NCBI RefSeq assembly: GCF_015776785.2
Contig: NZ_LFMD02000003.1
Span: 583,798-647,797 of the forward strand
DNA: 64,000 nt
Reading direction: 5' to 3'
Origin: Kitasatospora sp. SUK 42
GTDB taxonomy: Bacteria > Actinomycetota > Actinomycetes > Streptomycetales > Streptomycetaceae
The position numbers were made by a program, and so were the translations under genes. Below the pieces are notes generated by a model. That model did not search any database, was not told the DNA's origin, and worked only from the letters and a program-made list of their open reading frames with translations. Shown piece after piece: positions 9,163 through 21,492 of the stretch. Position 1 is the first letter of the stretch. The number at the start of each line of letters is the position of its first letter.

Positions 9163-10817
9163 GTAGCGCGAGCAGCACCACGACCGGTGCCGCCAAGCCC
9201 TCCAGCACGCGCGCCAATCCTGCCAACAAGTGGGAGGCCGCGGCTGACTGGACGGACGGCCGGGTGGGGATCTACTCCCTGGCCAAGGCCAACCTGCGGA
9301 AGATCTTCCCGGACCACTGGTCCTTCATGCTGGGCGAGATCTGCCTCTACACGTTCATCATCATCATCCTGACCGGTGTCTACCTGACGCTGTTCTTCAA
9401 GCCGTCGATGGCCGAGGTCGTCTACAACGGCTCGTACGTGCCCCTCAAGGGCATCGGGATGTCGGAGGCCTACGCCTCCACGGTGGACATCAGCTTCGAG
9501 ATCCGCGGCGGTCTGCTGATCCGCCAGATCCACCACTGGGCCGCCCTGGTCTTCGTGGCCGCGATGCTCGTGCACATGATGCGCGTGTTCTTCACCGGCG
9601 CGTTCCGCAAGCCGCGTGAGATCAACTGGGTCTTCGGCTTCCTGCTGCTGGTCCTGGGCATGTTCGACGGCTTCTTCGGCTACTCGCTGCCGGACGACCT
9701 GCTGTCGGGTACCGGTATCCGCTTCATGGAAGGCGCGATCCTCGCGGTCCCGCTGATCGGCACCTACGTCCAGATGTTCCTGTTCGGGGGCGAGTTCCCC
9801 GGCCACGACATCGTGCCGCGGTTCTTCACCATCCACGTGCTGCTGATCCCGGGCATCATGCTCGGCCTGCTGGTGGCGCACCTGATCCTGGTCTTCTACC
9901 ACAAGCACACCCAGTGGGCGGGCCCGGGCAAGACCGAGAAGAACGTCGTCGGCATGCCGCTGATGCCGGTCTACATGGCCAAGGCCGGTGGCTTCTTCTT
10001 CCTGGTCTTCGGTCTGATCGCCGCCGTCTCGGCGATCGCCACGATCAACCCGATCTGGGCCTACGGCCCGTACCGCCCCGACCAGGTGTCCACCGACGCC
10101 CAGCCAGACTGGTACATGGGCTTCTCCGAGGGTCTGATCCGCGTCATGCCGGGCTGGGAGATCAGCCTGTGGGGCCACACCCTGAACCTGGGTGTCTTCG
10201 TCCCGCTGATGATCTTCCCGCTGGTCCTGGTCGCGATCGCGGTCTACCCGTTCATCGAGGGCTGGATCACCGGCGACAAGCGCGAGCACCACATCCTGGA
10301 CCGCCCGCGCAACGCCCCGGTCCGCACCGGCCTGGGTGCCGCCTGGATCAGCCTGTACCTGGTGCTGCTGATCGGTGGTGGCAACGACCTGTTCGCCACC
10401 CACCTGCACCTGTCGATCAACTCGATCACCTACTTCGTCCGCGTCGGCTTCTTCGTGGTCCCGGTCGTCGTCTTCTTCATCACCAAGCGCTGGTGCCTCG
10501 GCCTGCAGCGCCGTGACAAGGAGAAGGTGCTGCACGGCCGCGAGACGGGCGTCATCAAGCGCCTGCCGCACGGCGAGTTCGTCGAGGTGCACGCCCAGCT
10601 GCCGCAGCAGGACCTGTACAAGCTCACGGCGCACGAGCAGAACCAGCCGATCGAGCTGCCGGCCCAGACGGACGAGAACGGCGTGGCCCGCAAGTCCGGC
10701 GCCCTCGCCCGCACCCGGGCCCGGCTCTCCCGCGGCTTCTACGGCGAGGGCAACCAGATCCCCAAGCCCACCGCCGAGGAGCACAACGAGATCACCAGCG
10801 GTCACGACCACCACTGA
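9159..10817 (+). CDS. qcrB: Cytochrome b subunit of the bc1 complex
   Basis: QcrB is the integral quinol-oxidising subunit with two b hemes. The 552-residue protein has conserved heme-helix His residues (QIHHWAALVF, AAMLVHMMRVF, HDIVPRFFTIHVLLIPG) and the quinol-site loop beginning PDDLLSGTG. A C-terminal extension (from about residue 450) is charged and soluble, as in other actinobacteria. A strong hairpin at 10843-10885 closes the operon. Confidence 0.97.
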   Translation: MSSASSTTTGAAKPSSTRANPANKWEAAADWTDGRVGIYSLAKANLRKIFPDHWSFMLGEICLYTFIIIILTGVYLTLFFKPSMAEVVYNGSYVPLKGIGMSEAYASTVDISFEIRGGLLIRQIHHWAALVFVAAMLVHMMRVFFTGAFRKPREINWVFGFLLLVLGMFDGFFGYSLPDDLLSGTGIRFMEGAILAVPLIGTYVQMFLFGGEFPGHDIVPRFFTIHVLLIPGIMLGLLVAHLILVFYHKHTQWAGPGKTEKNVVGMPLMPVYMAKAGGFFFLVFGLIAAVSAIATINPIWAYGPYRPDQVSTDAQPDWYMGFSEGLIRVMPGWEISLWGHTLNLGVFVPLMIFPLVLVAIAVYPFIEGWITGDKREHHILDRPRNAPVRTGLGAAWISLYLVLLIGGGNDLFATHLHLSINSITYFVRVGFFVVPVVVFFITKRWCLGLQRRDKEKVLHGRETGVIKRLPHGEFVEVHAQLPQQDLYKLTAHEQNQPIELPAQTDENGVARKSGALARTRARLSRGFYGEGNQIPKPTAEEHNEITSGHDHH

Positions 10818-10842
10818 TCCCGTACGCACCCCCGCGCCACCC

Positions 10843-10885
10843 CCGAGGGCCGCTGACCAGAGTTCACCTGGTCGGCGGCCCTCGG
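10843..10885 (+). terminator. Intrinsic terminator after qcrB
   Basis: CCGAGGGCCGCTGACCAG pairs with CTGGTCGGCGGCCCTCGG (18 bp, one T-G pair) and is followed by GCTTTTCC. It lies 25 bases beyond the qcrB stop, before the GntR gene. Confidence 0.85.
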
Positions 10886-10935
10886 GCTTTTCCGCATCCG
10901 CCGGCCCCGTCCCCGCACCACGTCCAGGAGCACCC

Positions 10936-11307
10936 GTGCAGCTGTCCATCGACCCCGCCGCCACCACTCCCCCGTACGAGCAGATCCGCGCCCAGATCGC
11001 CGAACGGGCCCGCTCCGGCGCGCTGCCGACCGGGCTGCGGCTGCCCACCGTCCGGGCCCTGGCCGAGGAGCTGGGGCTGGCCGCCGGGACGGTCGCCCGG
11101 GCCTACCGGGAGCTGGAGGCGGACGGCGTGGTGGAGACCCACGGCCGGCGCGGCACCCTGATCGCCGCCACCGGGGACGCCCCCCACCGGCTGGCCTCCG
11201 AGGCCGCCGCCGAGTACGCCGCGCGGGCGAACCGGCTCGGGCTCTCCCACGCCGACGCCCTGGCCGCCGTGGTCACCGCCCTGACGGTGGCCTACCCCGA
11301 AGCCTGA
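10936..11307 (+). CDS. Short GntR-family (YtrA-like) transcriptional regulator
   Basis: The 123-residue product has an N-terminal winged helix (PPYEQIRAQIAERARSG, then GLRLPTVRALAEELGLAAGT) and only a short C-terminal tail, as in the YtrA subfamily that lacks a large ligand domain. CAGGAG lies just before the GTG at 10936. Such regulators usually control adjacent ABC transporter genes, but none is visible here, so its target is unknown. It sits between the qcr terminator and the convergent L,D-transpeptidase. Confidence 0.85.
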   Translation: MQLSIDPAATTPPYEQIRAQIAERARSGALPTGLRLPTVRALAEELGLAAGTVARAYRELEADGVVETHGRRGTLIAATGDAPHRLASEAAAEYAARANRLGLSHADALAAVVTALTVAYPEA

Positions 11308-11326
11308 GACGGCCCCGGGCGGACCC

Positions 11327-12595
11327 TCAGAGCTCCGGCCGGGCCATCCCCGCGGCAGGAGCCTGGGCCGCCGGTGCGGTGGTGGTGAGGGGCTGCCCGA
11401 GGGCGCTGTGCGTGAACCAGTCCGCCCAGGAGACGTTCCAGTCGCCGAAGCCGTTGCCGAAGGGCTCCATCGAGTGGCCGCGGCTGTTCACCACCGTGAC
11501 GAGGTCTCCCACCCGGGTGTTCTGGAAGTACCACTTGGCGTTGTCGGTGCTCATGCCGGTACAGCCGTGGCTGACGTTCGACACGCCCTGCGAGTTGACC
11601 GACCACGGTGCCGCGTGGACGTACTCGCCGCTCCACGTGACCCGGGTGGCCCACTCCACGTTCAGGTCGTACGACTCCGAGCTGCCGGCCTTCAGTCCGA
11701 TCGTCTCGCCGTTCATCCGCACCGAGCGCTCCTGGCCGAGCACGACCTTGATGCCGTTGCGGGTGTCGAAGCCGGGCTTGCCGGTGGTGACCGGGATGTT
11801 CCGCAGCACCGCGCCGTCGCGCTTGAGGGTGAGCACGTGGGCGGCCGCGTCGATCACCGTCTCGACCCGCGCGCCGATCCGCAGCCGCAGCGAGCTGCGG
11901 TCGCCGCCGTAGAGGCCGTCGGCGATCCGCATGCCGGTGCCGTCGAAGGCCAGCCCGACGGTCGTGCCGACCGGCCAGTACTCCTCCGGCCGGAAGTGCA
12001 GCTCCTTGTCGTCCACCCAGTACCAGGCACCGGTCACGGCGGGCTGGGAGCTCACGGTCAGGACCTTCTCGACCTCCTGCCGGGCCTGCGGGTCCTTCAC
12101 CGCCTCGGAGAGCTGCACGGTGAGCGGCTGGCCCACCCCGTAGATCCCGCTGCCCGAGGAGTCCGGGCCGAGCTTGGCGGTGAGCAGGCGCTGGGCGGCG
12201 ACGGTGCTGAAGTTCGCGGTGGTGTCACCGCGCCCGTTCCTGTCGTCGGCCGCGGAGATCCGGACGGTGTACGCGGTACCGGGCCTCAGTCGCCCGGTGC
12301 TCTGCCAGCTGCGCTGGTCCTCGGCGAGCAGACCAGCCACCGCCCGGCCGTCCGGGTCGGCCACGGTGACGTCGGTGAGCCTGCTGCCCGGCACGGCGGT
12401 CACGGTGACCGACTGGGACGGGTCGATCGTGCCCTCGGCCGAGACGTGCACGAGCCGGGCCGCGTTGATCCGATGTGGTCCGGTGGGCTCGTCGTCCCCG
12501 CCGAACGTGCAGGCGGCCACCGGGGCCAGCACCGCGAGGGCCAGCGAGATACCGGTGATGCCGGTGGTGCCTGCGATTCCGCGCCTGTCGGCCAT
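11327..12595 (-). CDS. Lipoprotein L,D-transpeptidase with Ig-like domain
   Basis: This enzyme forms 3-3 peptidoglycan cross-links outside the membrane. The 422-residue protein has a signal peptide ending in a lipobox (VAAC, Cys about 29), two bacterial Ig-like segments and a C-terminal YkuD catalytic domain whose nucleophile is the Cys of VSHGCTGMS. A Pro/Ala-rich tail follows. The ATG at 12595 is preceded by GGAGG. It lies downstream of ctaF, from which it is separated by a perfect hairpin. Confidence 0.93.
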   Translation of the reverse strand: MADRRGIAGTTGITGISLALAVLAPVAACTFGGDDEPTGPHRINAARLVHVSAEGTIDPSQSVTVTAVPGSRLTDVTVADPDGRAVAGLLAEDQRSWQSTGRLRPGTAYTVRISAADDRNGRGDTTANFSTVAAQRLLTAKLGPDSSGSGIYGVGQPLTVQLSEAVKDPQARQEVEKVLTVSSQPAVTGAWYWVDDKELHFRPEEYWPVGTTVGLAFDGTGMRIADGLYGGDRSSLRLRIGARVETVIDAAAHVLTLKRDGAVLRNIPVTTGKPGFDTRNGIKVVLGQERSVRMNGETIGLKAGSSESYDLNVEWATRVTWSGEYVHAAPWSVNSQGVSNVSHGCTGMSTDNAKWYFQNTRVGDLVTVVNSRGHSMEPFGNGFGDWNVSWADWFTHSALGQPLTTTAPAAQAPAAGMARPEL

Positions 12596-12712
12596 GACCG
12601 CCTCCGAGGGGTTTCGCGCGATTGATCAGATCGTAGGAACCGACCTCGCCGAAAGACATCCAGGCAGCGCCGCCTTCACCCGGCTGAGTGAGTTCGTCAC
12701 TCTCCAGGACGC

Positions 12713-12752
12713 AACAGGGCCGGTCTCCCCGTGCGGGGAGACCGGCCCTGTT
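12713..12752 (-). terminator. Perfect 18-bp stem terminator after ctaF
   Basis: AACAGGGCCGGTCTCCCC and GGGGAGACCGGCCCTGTT pair without mismatch around a GTGC loop. It begins 15 bases past the ctaF stop and ends the ctaC-ctaD-ctaF unit. Confidence 0.85.
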
Positions 12753-12766
12753 GTGGGAGGCGGAAC

Positions 12767-13183
12767 CTACTGGTTCTGGTTCTCGCCCCGGTAGAACTCG
12801 AAGACCCATCCGAAGATGCCGATCAGGATGATCGGGGCGGCCCAGAACATCAGCCACCAGCCGAAGATCACGCCCAGGAAGGCGAGCGCGCCACCGAGCG
12901 CCAGCGAGAGCGGCTGCCAGCTGTGCGGGGCGAAGAAGCCCAGCTCGCCGGAGTCGTCCGCGACCTCGGCCTCGGGGTTGTCACCCGCGCCGCTGTCCAC
13001 CCGGCGGGCGGTGAAGGCGAGGTAGTACCCGATGAAGGCGCAGAGGCCGAAGGCCAGGAACAGCGCGGTGGTACCGGCGGCCTCCAGGCCGTGGTCGGAG
13101 TTGTTGCTCCACAGGCCGTAGGTGATGGCCATCGCCAGGACGAAGACCGACAGGCCGAGGAAGATCTTTCCCTGTTCCTTCAT
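12767..13183 (-). CDS. ctaF: Cytochrome c oxidase subunit IV (actinobacterial)
   Basis: This small aa3 oxidase subunit is restricted to actinobacteria. The 138-residue protein has about four membrane segments: residues 7-25, 35-58 and two in the C-terminal half starting SLALGGALAFLGVIFGWWLM. The polar centre (SGAGDNPEAEVADDSGELGF) is typical. Its ATG overlaps the ctaD stop by one base (TGATG), so the genes are translationally coupled. Confidence 0.94.
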   Translation of the reverse strand: MKEQGKIFLGLSVFVLAMAITYGLWSNNSDHGLEAAGTTALFLAFGLCAFIGYYLAFTARRVDSGAGDNPEAEVADDSGELGFFAPHSWQPLSLALGGALAFLGVIFGWWLMFWAAPIILIGIFGWVFEFYRGENQNQ

Positions 13184-14958
13184 CAGGCGTCGCCCTCCTT
13201 CTCGCCCTTGCCCAGCTTCGGGGCGTCGTACTTCGCCGGGGTCACACCGGCGAGGTGCTTGGCCGGCTCACCGTGGTTCTCCAGGTAGTCCAGCGCCGCG
13301 ATCTCGGGGTGGTGCAGGTCGAACGCCGGGGATTCCGAGCGGATCCGGGGCAGGGTGAGGAAGTTGTGCCGCGGCGGCGGGCAGGAGGTCGCCCACTCCA
13401 GCGAACGGCCGAAGCCCCACGGGTCGTCGACCTCGACCTTCTCGCCGTACTTGGCGGTCTTCCAGACGTTGTAGAGGAACGGCAGGATCGACAGGCCGAG
13501 CACGAAGGAGCCGATGGTCGAGACGGTGTTCAGGGTGGTGAAGCCGTCCGAGGCCAGGTAGTCGGCGTAGCGGCGGGGCATGCCCTCCGCGCCGAGCCAG
13601 TGCTGCACCAGGAAGGTGGTGTGGAAGCCGAAGAACAGCGTCCAGAAGGTGATCTTGCCGAGGCGCTCGTCCAGCATCTTGCCGGTCATCTTCGGCCACC
13701 AGAAGTGGAAGCCGGCGAACATCGCGAAGACGACGGTGCCGAAGACCACGTAGTGGAAGTGGGCGACGACGAAGTACGAGTCCGAGACGTGGAAGTCGAT
13801 CGGCGGGGAGGCCAGCAGAACACCGGTCAGACCACCGAAGAGGAAGGTGACCAGGAAGCCGACCGTCCACAGCATCGGCGTCTCGAAGCTCAGCGAGCCC
13901 TTCCACATGGTGCCGACCCAGTTGAAGAACTTCACACCGGTCGGGACCGCGATCAGGAAGGTCATGAACGAGAAGAACGGCAGCAGTACCTGTCCGGTGA
14001 CGTACATGTGGTGCGCCCACACCGTCACGGACAGACCGGCGATCGCGATGGTGGCCGCGATCAGACCGGAGTAGCCGAACATCGGCTTGCGGCTGAAGAC
14101 CGGGATGATCTCCGACACGATGCCGAAGAACGGCAGCGCGATGATGTACACCTCGGGGTGGCCGAAGAACCAGAACAGGTGCTGCCAGAGCATCGCCCCG
14201 CCGTTGGCCGGGTCGAAGACGTGGGCACCGAACTTGCGGTCCGCCTCCAGGGCGAACAGCGCGGCGGCCAGCACCGGGAAGGCCAGCAGGACCAGCACCG
14301 AGGTCAGCAGCACGTTCCAGACGAAGATCGACATCCGGAACATCGTCATGCCCGGAGCGCGCATGCAGATGATCGTGGTGATGAAGTTGACCGCACCGAG
14401 GATCGTGCCGAAGCCGGAGAAGGCCAGACCCATGATCCACATGTCGCCGCCGACGCCGGGCGAGTGCACCGCGTCCGACAGCGGGGAGTAGGCGAACCAA
14501 CCGAAGTCGGCGGCGCCGTTCGGGGTCAGGAAGCCACCGACCGCGATGGTCGAACCGAAGAGGTACAGCCAGTACGCGAACATGTTCAGACGCGGGAAGG
14601 CCACGTCCGGCGCGCCGATCTGGAGCGGCATGATCCAGTTCGCGAAGCCCGCGAACAGCGGCGTCGCGAACATCAGCAGCATGATCGTGCCGTGCATCGT
14701 GAACGCCTGGTTGAACTGCTCGTTCGACAGGATCTGGGTCCCGGGACGAGCCAGCTCGGCACGCATGACCAGGGCGAGGATGCCGCCGATCAGGAAGAAG
14801 GCGAACGACGTGCCCAGGTACAGGGTGCCGATCGTCTTGTGGTCAGTGGTCGTCAGCCACTTGATGATGGTCGCACCCGGCTTGCGGGTCCGCTGCGCCC
14901 CGACCGTGACGGCATCGGCGCCCCCGCCGGCCGCGGCGGGCTCGTTGAGGATGGTCAC
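13183..14958 (-). CDS. ctaD: Cytochrome c oxidase subunit I (aa3)
   Basis: CtaD holds heme a and the heme a3-CuB centre where oxygen is reduced. The 591-residue protein shows the CuB and Tyr motif [17 protein letters not shown], the HH ligand pair in [10 protein letters not shown] and the heme ligands in [11 protein letters not shown]. The GTG start overlaps the ctaC stop by four bases (GTGA). The N-terminal cytoplasmic tail and C-terminal extension are standard for actinobacteria. Confidence 0.97.
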   Translation of the reverse strand: MTILNEPAAAGGGADAVTVGAQRTRKPGATIIKWLTTTDHKTIGTLYLGTSFAFFLIGGILALVMRAELARPGTQILSNEQFNQAFTMHGTIMLLMFATPLFAGFANWIMPLQIGAPDVAFPRLNMFAYWLYLFGSTIAVGGFLTPNGAADFGWFAYSPLSDAVHSPGVGGDMWIMGLAFSGFGTILGAVNFITTIICMRAPGMTMFRMSIFVWNVLLTSVLVLLAFPVLAAALFALEADRKFGAHVFDPANGGAMLWQHLFWFFGHPEVYIIALPFFGIVSEIIPVFSRKPMFGYSGLIAATIAIAGLSVTVWAHHMYVTGQVLLPFFSFMTFLIAVPTGVKFFNWVGTMWKGSLSFETPMLWTVGFLVTFLFGGLTGVLLASPPIDFHVSDSYFVVAHFHYVVFGTVVFAMFAGFHFWWPKMTGKMLDERLGKITFWTLFFGFHTTFLVQHWLGAEGMPRRYADYLASDGFTTLNTVSTIGSFVLGLSILPFLYNVWKTAKYGEKVEVDDPWGFGRSLEWATSCPPPRHNFLTLPRIRSESPAFDLHHPEIAALDYLENHGEPAKHLAGVTPAKYDAPKLGKGEKEGDA

Positions 14959-15809
14959 TTCGCTTCACTTCCCATGCCGATGAGGCCGGAGGGCACCGCA
15001 CCGTTCTGGCCCTTGGCACGCAGCTCGGCCAGGTGCTTGTCGTAGTCGGCCCGGTCGACAACCTTGACGTTGAACAGCATGCGCGAGTGGTCGACGCCGC
15101 AGAGCTCGGCGCACTTGCCCATGTACTCGCCCTTGACGGTCGGGGTGACCTCGAACTTGTTCACCACGCCCGGCACGACGTCCATCTTCATCATGAAGTT
15201 GACGGGCCAGAAGTCGTGGATGACGTCGCGCGAGGTGAGACGGAACTGCACCGTCTCGTTGACCGGCAGCCAGAGGGTCGGAGCGTCCTTGGGCGTTCCG
15301 ACCTCGTACGCGGCGTCCTTGTTGGCCGGGTCAGGGGTCTCGGTGTTCTCGTAGTTGAACGCCCAGCTCCACTGGAAGCCGACCACGTTGACGTAGTGCT
15401 GCGGCTTCTCGGAGACGGCGGTCAGCTTCGCCTCGTCGCGGGCGACGAAGTAGAAGAGGACCGAGACGATGATGATGGGGACCGCGGTGTAGAGCGCCTC
15501 GATGGGCACGTTGTACCGGGTCTGCGGAGGGACCTCCACGCCGGTGCGCTTGCGCCGGTGGAAGATCACGCTCCAGATGATCAGACCCCACATCAGTACG
15601 CCGACCACCAGTGCCGCGATCCAGGAGCCCTGCCACATCTGGAGGACCATGGGTCCTTCCTTCGTGACCGGGCTCGGGAGGCCAAGCCTGGGGAGGTCGT
15701 TGGCCGAGCAGCCGGTGGCGGTCGCGATGACGAGGCCCAGTGCCAGCGCCTGAGGCAGCTTCCGCCGCATCGTGCGCCGCGGCGAGCGGTCGGAGCCGTT
15801 GGGACTCAC
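14955..15809 (-). CDS. ctaC: Cytochrome c oxidase subunit II (aa3), lipoprotein
   Basis: CtaC carries the dinuclear CuA site that takes electrons from QcrC. The 284-residue form starts at GTG 15809, behind GGAAGG, giving VSPNGSDR, which agrees with streptomycete homologues as I remember them. A lipobox (TATGC) follows the signal helix. Two membrane helices precede a cupredoxin domain with CuA ligands [12 protein letters not shown]. It heads the ctaC-ctaD-ctaF operon. Confidence 0.95.
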   Translation of the reverse strand: MSPNGSDRSPRRTMRRKLPQALALGLVIATATGCSANDLPRLGLPSPVTKEGPMVLQMWQGSWIAALVVGVLMWGLIIWSVIFHRRKRTGVEVPPQTRYNVPIEALYTAVPIIIVSVLFYFVARDEAKLTAVSEKPQHYVNVVGFQWSWAFNYENTETPDPANKDAAYEVGTPKDAPTLWLPVNETVQFRLTSRDVIHDFWPVNFMMKMDVVPGVVNKFEVTPTVKGEYMGKCAELCGVDHSRMLFNVKVVDRADYDKHLAELRAKGQNGAVPSGLIGMGSEAK

Positions 15810-16179
15810 GTAGCGCCTTCCCGAAGTCTCGCCCGCCTTCGCGTCGCACCGAGAGTGGATCCAGTCCCTCCCCGGCGACCCGACCACGGGCACGGTTTGA
15901 ATGCTTATGCGGGCCAAACCCTACTCCAGCCTTATGCGCTCCTGACGGGCAGCCCCCGGTAACGCGCCGCCCGGTCGCCCGATCAGGCCCGGCAGGGGCT
16001 ACGTCGCAGGTCATCCCAGGCATTCGAGGTCCATACGCCTGATCGGGGGATGACCTCGGACAACGGGGATGACGGCCCGTCGGTACCGGACGAAGCGGAC
16101 ATTCGGGGTGATCGACTGACGGCCGGTAAGCAACCCTGGCCGGGGTCCGACGCGCCCGGGTGTGTCGTTAAATGTGACC
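15810..16179. promoter_or_regulatory. Divergent promoter region, ctaC and desulfurase fusion
   Basis: The region holds a 10-bp inverted repeat, AGGTCATCCC (16008-16017) and GGGATGACCT (16047-16056). A second GGGGATGAC lies a few bases further on, so the element has direct and inverted copies. A TAGGGT on the minus strand (15918-15923) could be a ctaC -10, but no good -35 is paired with it. TTAAAT (16168-16173) lies seven bases before the GTG at 16180 and could be the -10 of a leaderless transcript. Confidence 0.45.
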
Positions 16180-18865
<2,686 letters not shown>

Positions 18866-19075
18866 ATGATGTCCGAGCACTCCCTGCCGTCCGTCCTCCG
18901 CGCCGACGCGGACGGTGACTCCCTCGACGCGCTGGTGAGCTCCTCCCGGCGGCTGCGCCGGTTCTGGCCGCAGGCCGCCGCCGGCCCGGAGCCGGCCGCC
19001 CCCGCGTCCGCCGGCTTCCGGGTGCCGTCCGGGGCGCAGCGGCTGGTCGCGGGGATGGCCGATTACGGCATGTGA
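18866..19075 (+). CDS. Possible small hypothetical protein
   Basis: This 69-residue frame starts MMSEHSLPSVLRADADGDSL and ends VAGMADYGM. Third positions are strongly GC, and GGAG lies about 12 bases before the first ATG. It has no membrane segment or known motif. It may be a small streptomycete gene of unknown role, but overlapping open frames on the other strand mean it could be chance. Confidence 0.4.
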   Translation: MMSEHSLPSVLRADADGDSLDALVSSSRRLRRFWPQAAAGPEPAAPASAGFRVPSGAQRLVAGMADYGM

Positions 19076-19178
19076 GTGAGGGCCGGCCCCCGGCGGAACC
19101 GGATCCGACCGGGGCACGTCAGATCCGCGCGGTGCGGCCGAGGAGGCGGCGCCGCTGAGCCCTCGGGAGGATGTGCAG

Positions 19179-19874
19179 ATGGATCTGGAGACGATGCCCC
19201 GGCGCGGTCGGCGGGCGGCGGCCCTGGCGGGTCTGGCCCTGGCCGCGGTGGTGACGGTGGCCGGGTGCGGCGGGGGAGGCGGGAGCTCCTCGGACTCGGC
19301 GGCGGGCGGCTCGGCGGCCTCCGCGACCCCCTCGGCCTCGACGAGCGCCTCCCCGCAGGCCCCGGCGGCCTCCGACACCGCGTCCGCGACGGCTCCGGCC
19401 GCGAGCCCGTCCGGCCAGGCGCCGCCGACCGGCTGGGCCCCCACCCCGGCCGCGCCCGCCCCGGGGCGGCCGTCGGCGGGCACCACTCCCCCGGTCAACG
19501 GGATCGCTCCCGGTGAGCCCAACCCGGCCGGGACCGGGGTCGGCACCGGGGCGCGTCCGCCGATCGGCTACCGGATGGACGGCAGCAACAAGCTGACCGT
19601 CTACTTCTTCGGCGGGGTCTGCACCAAGTACGCGCTGAAGGCGGACGAGTCGCAGCCGGGCCGGGTGGACGTGCTGGTCGTGGCGGGCCAGCCGACCGTC
19701 CAGCCCGGGCAGTCCTGCCCGGCGCTGGCCAAGCGGCAGTCGGTCTCCGCCGATCTGCGCTCGCCGCTGGCCGGGCGGACGGTGGTCGACCAGTCGAGCG
19801 GCCAGGACGTGCCGCTGGAGGGCGACCCGCACGCCGGACCGGACCCGGTCACCCCGGACCTGGCCGGCCAGTAG
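19179..19874 (+). CDS. Secreted lipoprotein with Ser/Ala/Pro-rich linker
   Basis: The 231-residue product has a positively charged start, a hydrophobic stretch and a lipobox ending VAGC, followed by GGGGGSSSDS. Residues 35-125 are a low-complexity Ser/Ala/Pro spacer that would reach into the cell wall. The C-terminal domain (RMDGSNKLTVYFFGGVCTKY onward) has two Cys, probably a disulfide. GGGAGG eight bases before ATG 19179 decides the start. Function unknown. Confidence 0.8.
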   Translation: MDLETMPRRGRRAAALAGLALAAVVTVAGCGGGGGSSSDSAAGGSAASATPSASTSASPQAPAASDTASATAPAASPSGQAPPTGWAPTPAAPAPGRPSAGTTPPVNGIAPGEPNPAGTGVGTGARPPIGYRMDGSNKLTVYFFGGVCTKYALKADESQPGRVDVLVVAGQPTVQPGQSCPALAKRQSVSADLRSPLAGRTVVDQSSGQDVPLEGDPHAGPDPVTPDLAGQ

Positions 19875-19897
19875 GTTCTACCGGCCACGGACGTGAA

Positions 19898-19931
19898 GAG
19901 GCGGCCCCGGGGAACTTCCCGGGGCCGCCTC
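19898..19931. terminator. Bidirectional 14-bp stem terminator
   Basis: GAGGCGGCCCCGGG and CCCGGGGCCGCCTC pair perfectly around GAACTT. It lies between the convergent lipoprotein and erpA genes and can serve both. Confidence 0.8.
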
Positions 19932-19956
19932 ACCGCTTCAGCGGAGCGCTTCAGGC

Positions 19957-20310
19957 TTAGCTGAAGGAGTCGCCGCAGGCGCAGGAGCCCGTGGCGTTCG
20001 GGTTGTCGATCGTGAAGCCCTGCTTCTCGATGGTGTCGACGAAGTCGACGGTGGCGCCACCCAGGTACGGGGCGCTCATCCGGTCGGTGACGACCTTCAC
20101 ACCGCCGAAGTCCTTGATCACGTCGCCGTCGAGCGAGCGCTCGTCGAAGAACAGCTGGTAACGCAGGCCGGAGCAGCCACCGGGCTGGACGGCGACGCGC
20201 AGCGCGAGGTCGTCGCGGCCTTCCTGCTCCAGCAGGGCCTTGACCTTGCCCGCAGCGGCATCGGTGAGGAGGATGCCACTCTCGACAGTGGTCTCGTCCT
20301 GGACGGTCAT
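19957..20310 (-). CDS. erpA: Fe-S cluster insertion protein, HesB/ErpA family
   Basis: This A-type carrier delivers Fe-S clusters to apo-proteins. The 117-residue length and the three conserved Cys (GGCSG and CACGDS near the C-terminus) match the family. GGGAGAAAGCAG precedes the ATG. Likely clients encoded in this window include NadA and LipA, though that is inference. It is divergent from the acetyltransferase at 20555. Confidence 0.93.
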   Translation of the reverse strand: MTVQDETTVESGILLTDAAAGKVKALLEQEGRDDLALRVAVQPGGCSGLRYQLFFDERSLDGDVIKDFGGVKVVTDRMSAPYLGGATVDFVDTIEKQGFTIDNPNATGSCACGDSFS

Positions 20311-20554
20311 CTGCTTTCTCCCGGTCTTGACGACGGTCTACCGCCAGTGCCAACCAACGGCCGCCCGGTTTCATTTCCCGGGCGGCGAAGGATTTCCTCG
20401 GCCTTTTTCGGCGGCTCGTTTCCGTGGGCCGGGTGTACCACCCGCGTCCCCTACGCTCCCATGCTCGCACACCGGCGGGGAGCGGTCACCGCCCGAGCAC
20501 CGGATCCGGGTGAACGGGCCCCGCGGCCGCCCGCCGGACGCCAGGATGGTCGGC

Positions 20555-21439
20555 ATGATCCTTCGCCAGATCAGGGACACCGCGGCGGATGCGGAGGCCG
20601 TCCAGGAGCTGTCCTTCACCGCGTTCGCCGAGCCCTCCGACGAATCCCCCGACGAGTCCCCCGCCGACCACGCGCCGCCGAGGGCGACCCCGCTGCACCT
20701 GGCCCGGACCAGGCACCTGGCGCGCACCGACCCCGGCGGCTGCTGGCTGGCCGAGAGCGGCGGGGAGGCGGTCGGGGTGGTGCTGTCGATGCGCCGGGAG
20801 GGCCTGTGGACGCCCTCGCTGCTCGCGGTCCGCCCCTCGGCGCAGGGCAGGGGGGTCGGACGGCTGCTGCTGGAGCGGGCGGCGGTGCACGCCCGGGGCT
20901 GCCTGCGCGGGATGGTCTGCGCCTCCGCCTCCCCGGCGGCGGCGCGGCGCTACCGGCTGGCCGGATTCACCCTGCACCCGGCGATGCGGCTGACCGGGCG
21001 GGTGGACCGCGAGGGGCTGATCGATCCCGGGGACATCCCGGTGCACCGCGGCAACGCCACCCACCTGCACCTGCTGGACTCGGTGGACCGGCGGCTGCGC
21101 GGCTCCGCGCACGGCCCGGACCACCCGCTGATGCTGGGGCACTTCGAGGAGCTGCTGGTGGCCGACGCGCTGGCCGGCAGCGGCTACTGCTACCGGGACG
21201 GCGGCGGGGTGAAGCTGCTGGCGGCCACCAGCAAGCGGATCGCCGTCCGGCTGCTGCGCGAGGCGCTGGCCCGGGTGCCGAGCGGGGTCGAGGCGCGGGT
21301 GGAGTTCCTCACCGCCGAGCAGGAGTGGGCGCTGGACGTCGGGCTGGAGGTCGGGCTGACGCCGGAGAGCCGGGGCTTCGTCGGGGTGCGCGGGATGCGG
21401 CCGCCGGCGCCGTACCTGCCGAGCGGGGCGTTCCTGTAG
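20555..21439 (+). CDS. GNAT-family N-acetyltransferase with C-terminal extension
   Basis: Residues 1 to about 150 are a GNAT domain with the acetyl-CoA loop QGRGVGRLLLERA. The remaining ~140 residues form a second, possibly degenerate GNAT-like half, as in other two-domain actinobacterial members. An insert rich in Asp, Glu, Ser and Pro (residues 28-45) is unusual. ATG 20555 is chosen because AGGA lies eight bases upstream; ATG 20546 is an alternative. The substrate is unknown. Confidence 0.85.
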   Translation: MILRQIRDTAADAEAVQELSFTAFAEPSDESPDESPADHAPPRATPLHLARTRHLARTDPGGCWLAESGGEAVGVVLSMRREGLWTPSLLAVRPSAQGRGVGRLLLERAAVHARGCLRGMVCASASPAAARRYRLAGFTLHPAMRLTGRVDREGLIDPGDIPVHRGNATHLHLLDSVDRRLRGSAHGPDHPLMLGHFEELLVADALAGSGYCYRDGGGVKLLAATSKRIAVRLLREALARVPSGVEARVEFLTAEQEWALDVGLEVGLTPESRGFVGVRGMRPPAPYLPSGAFL

Positions 21440-21448
21440 GTGCGCGAA

Positions 21449-21480
21449 CGGCCCCCGACCGGGCGTTCCGGTGGGGGCCG
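21449..21480. terminator. Terminator between convergent genes
   Basis: CGGCCCCCGACCGG pairs with CCGGTGGGGGCCG with one bulged G. It begins 10 bases after the acetyltransferase stop and lies just beyond the decarboxylase stop. Confidence 0.75.
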
Positions 21481-21492
21481 CAGGCTTGGGAC

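Noticed and set aside
8961-11048. 695-residue minus-strand frame opposite qcrB
   Set aside because: Antisense to qcrB, which has heme ligands and the right length.
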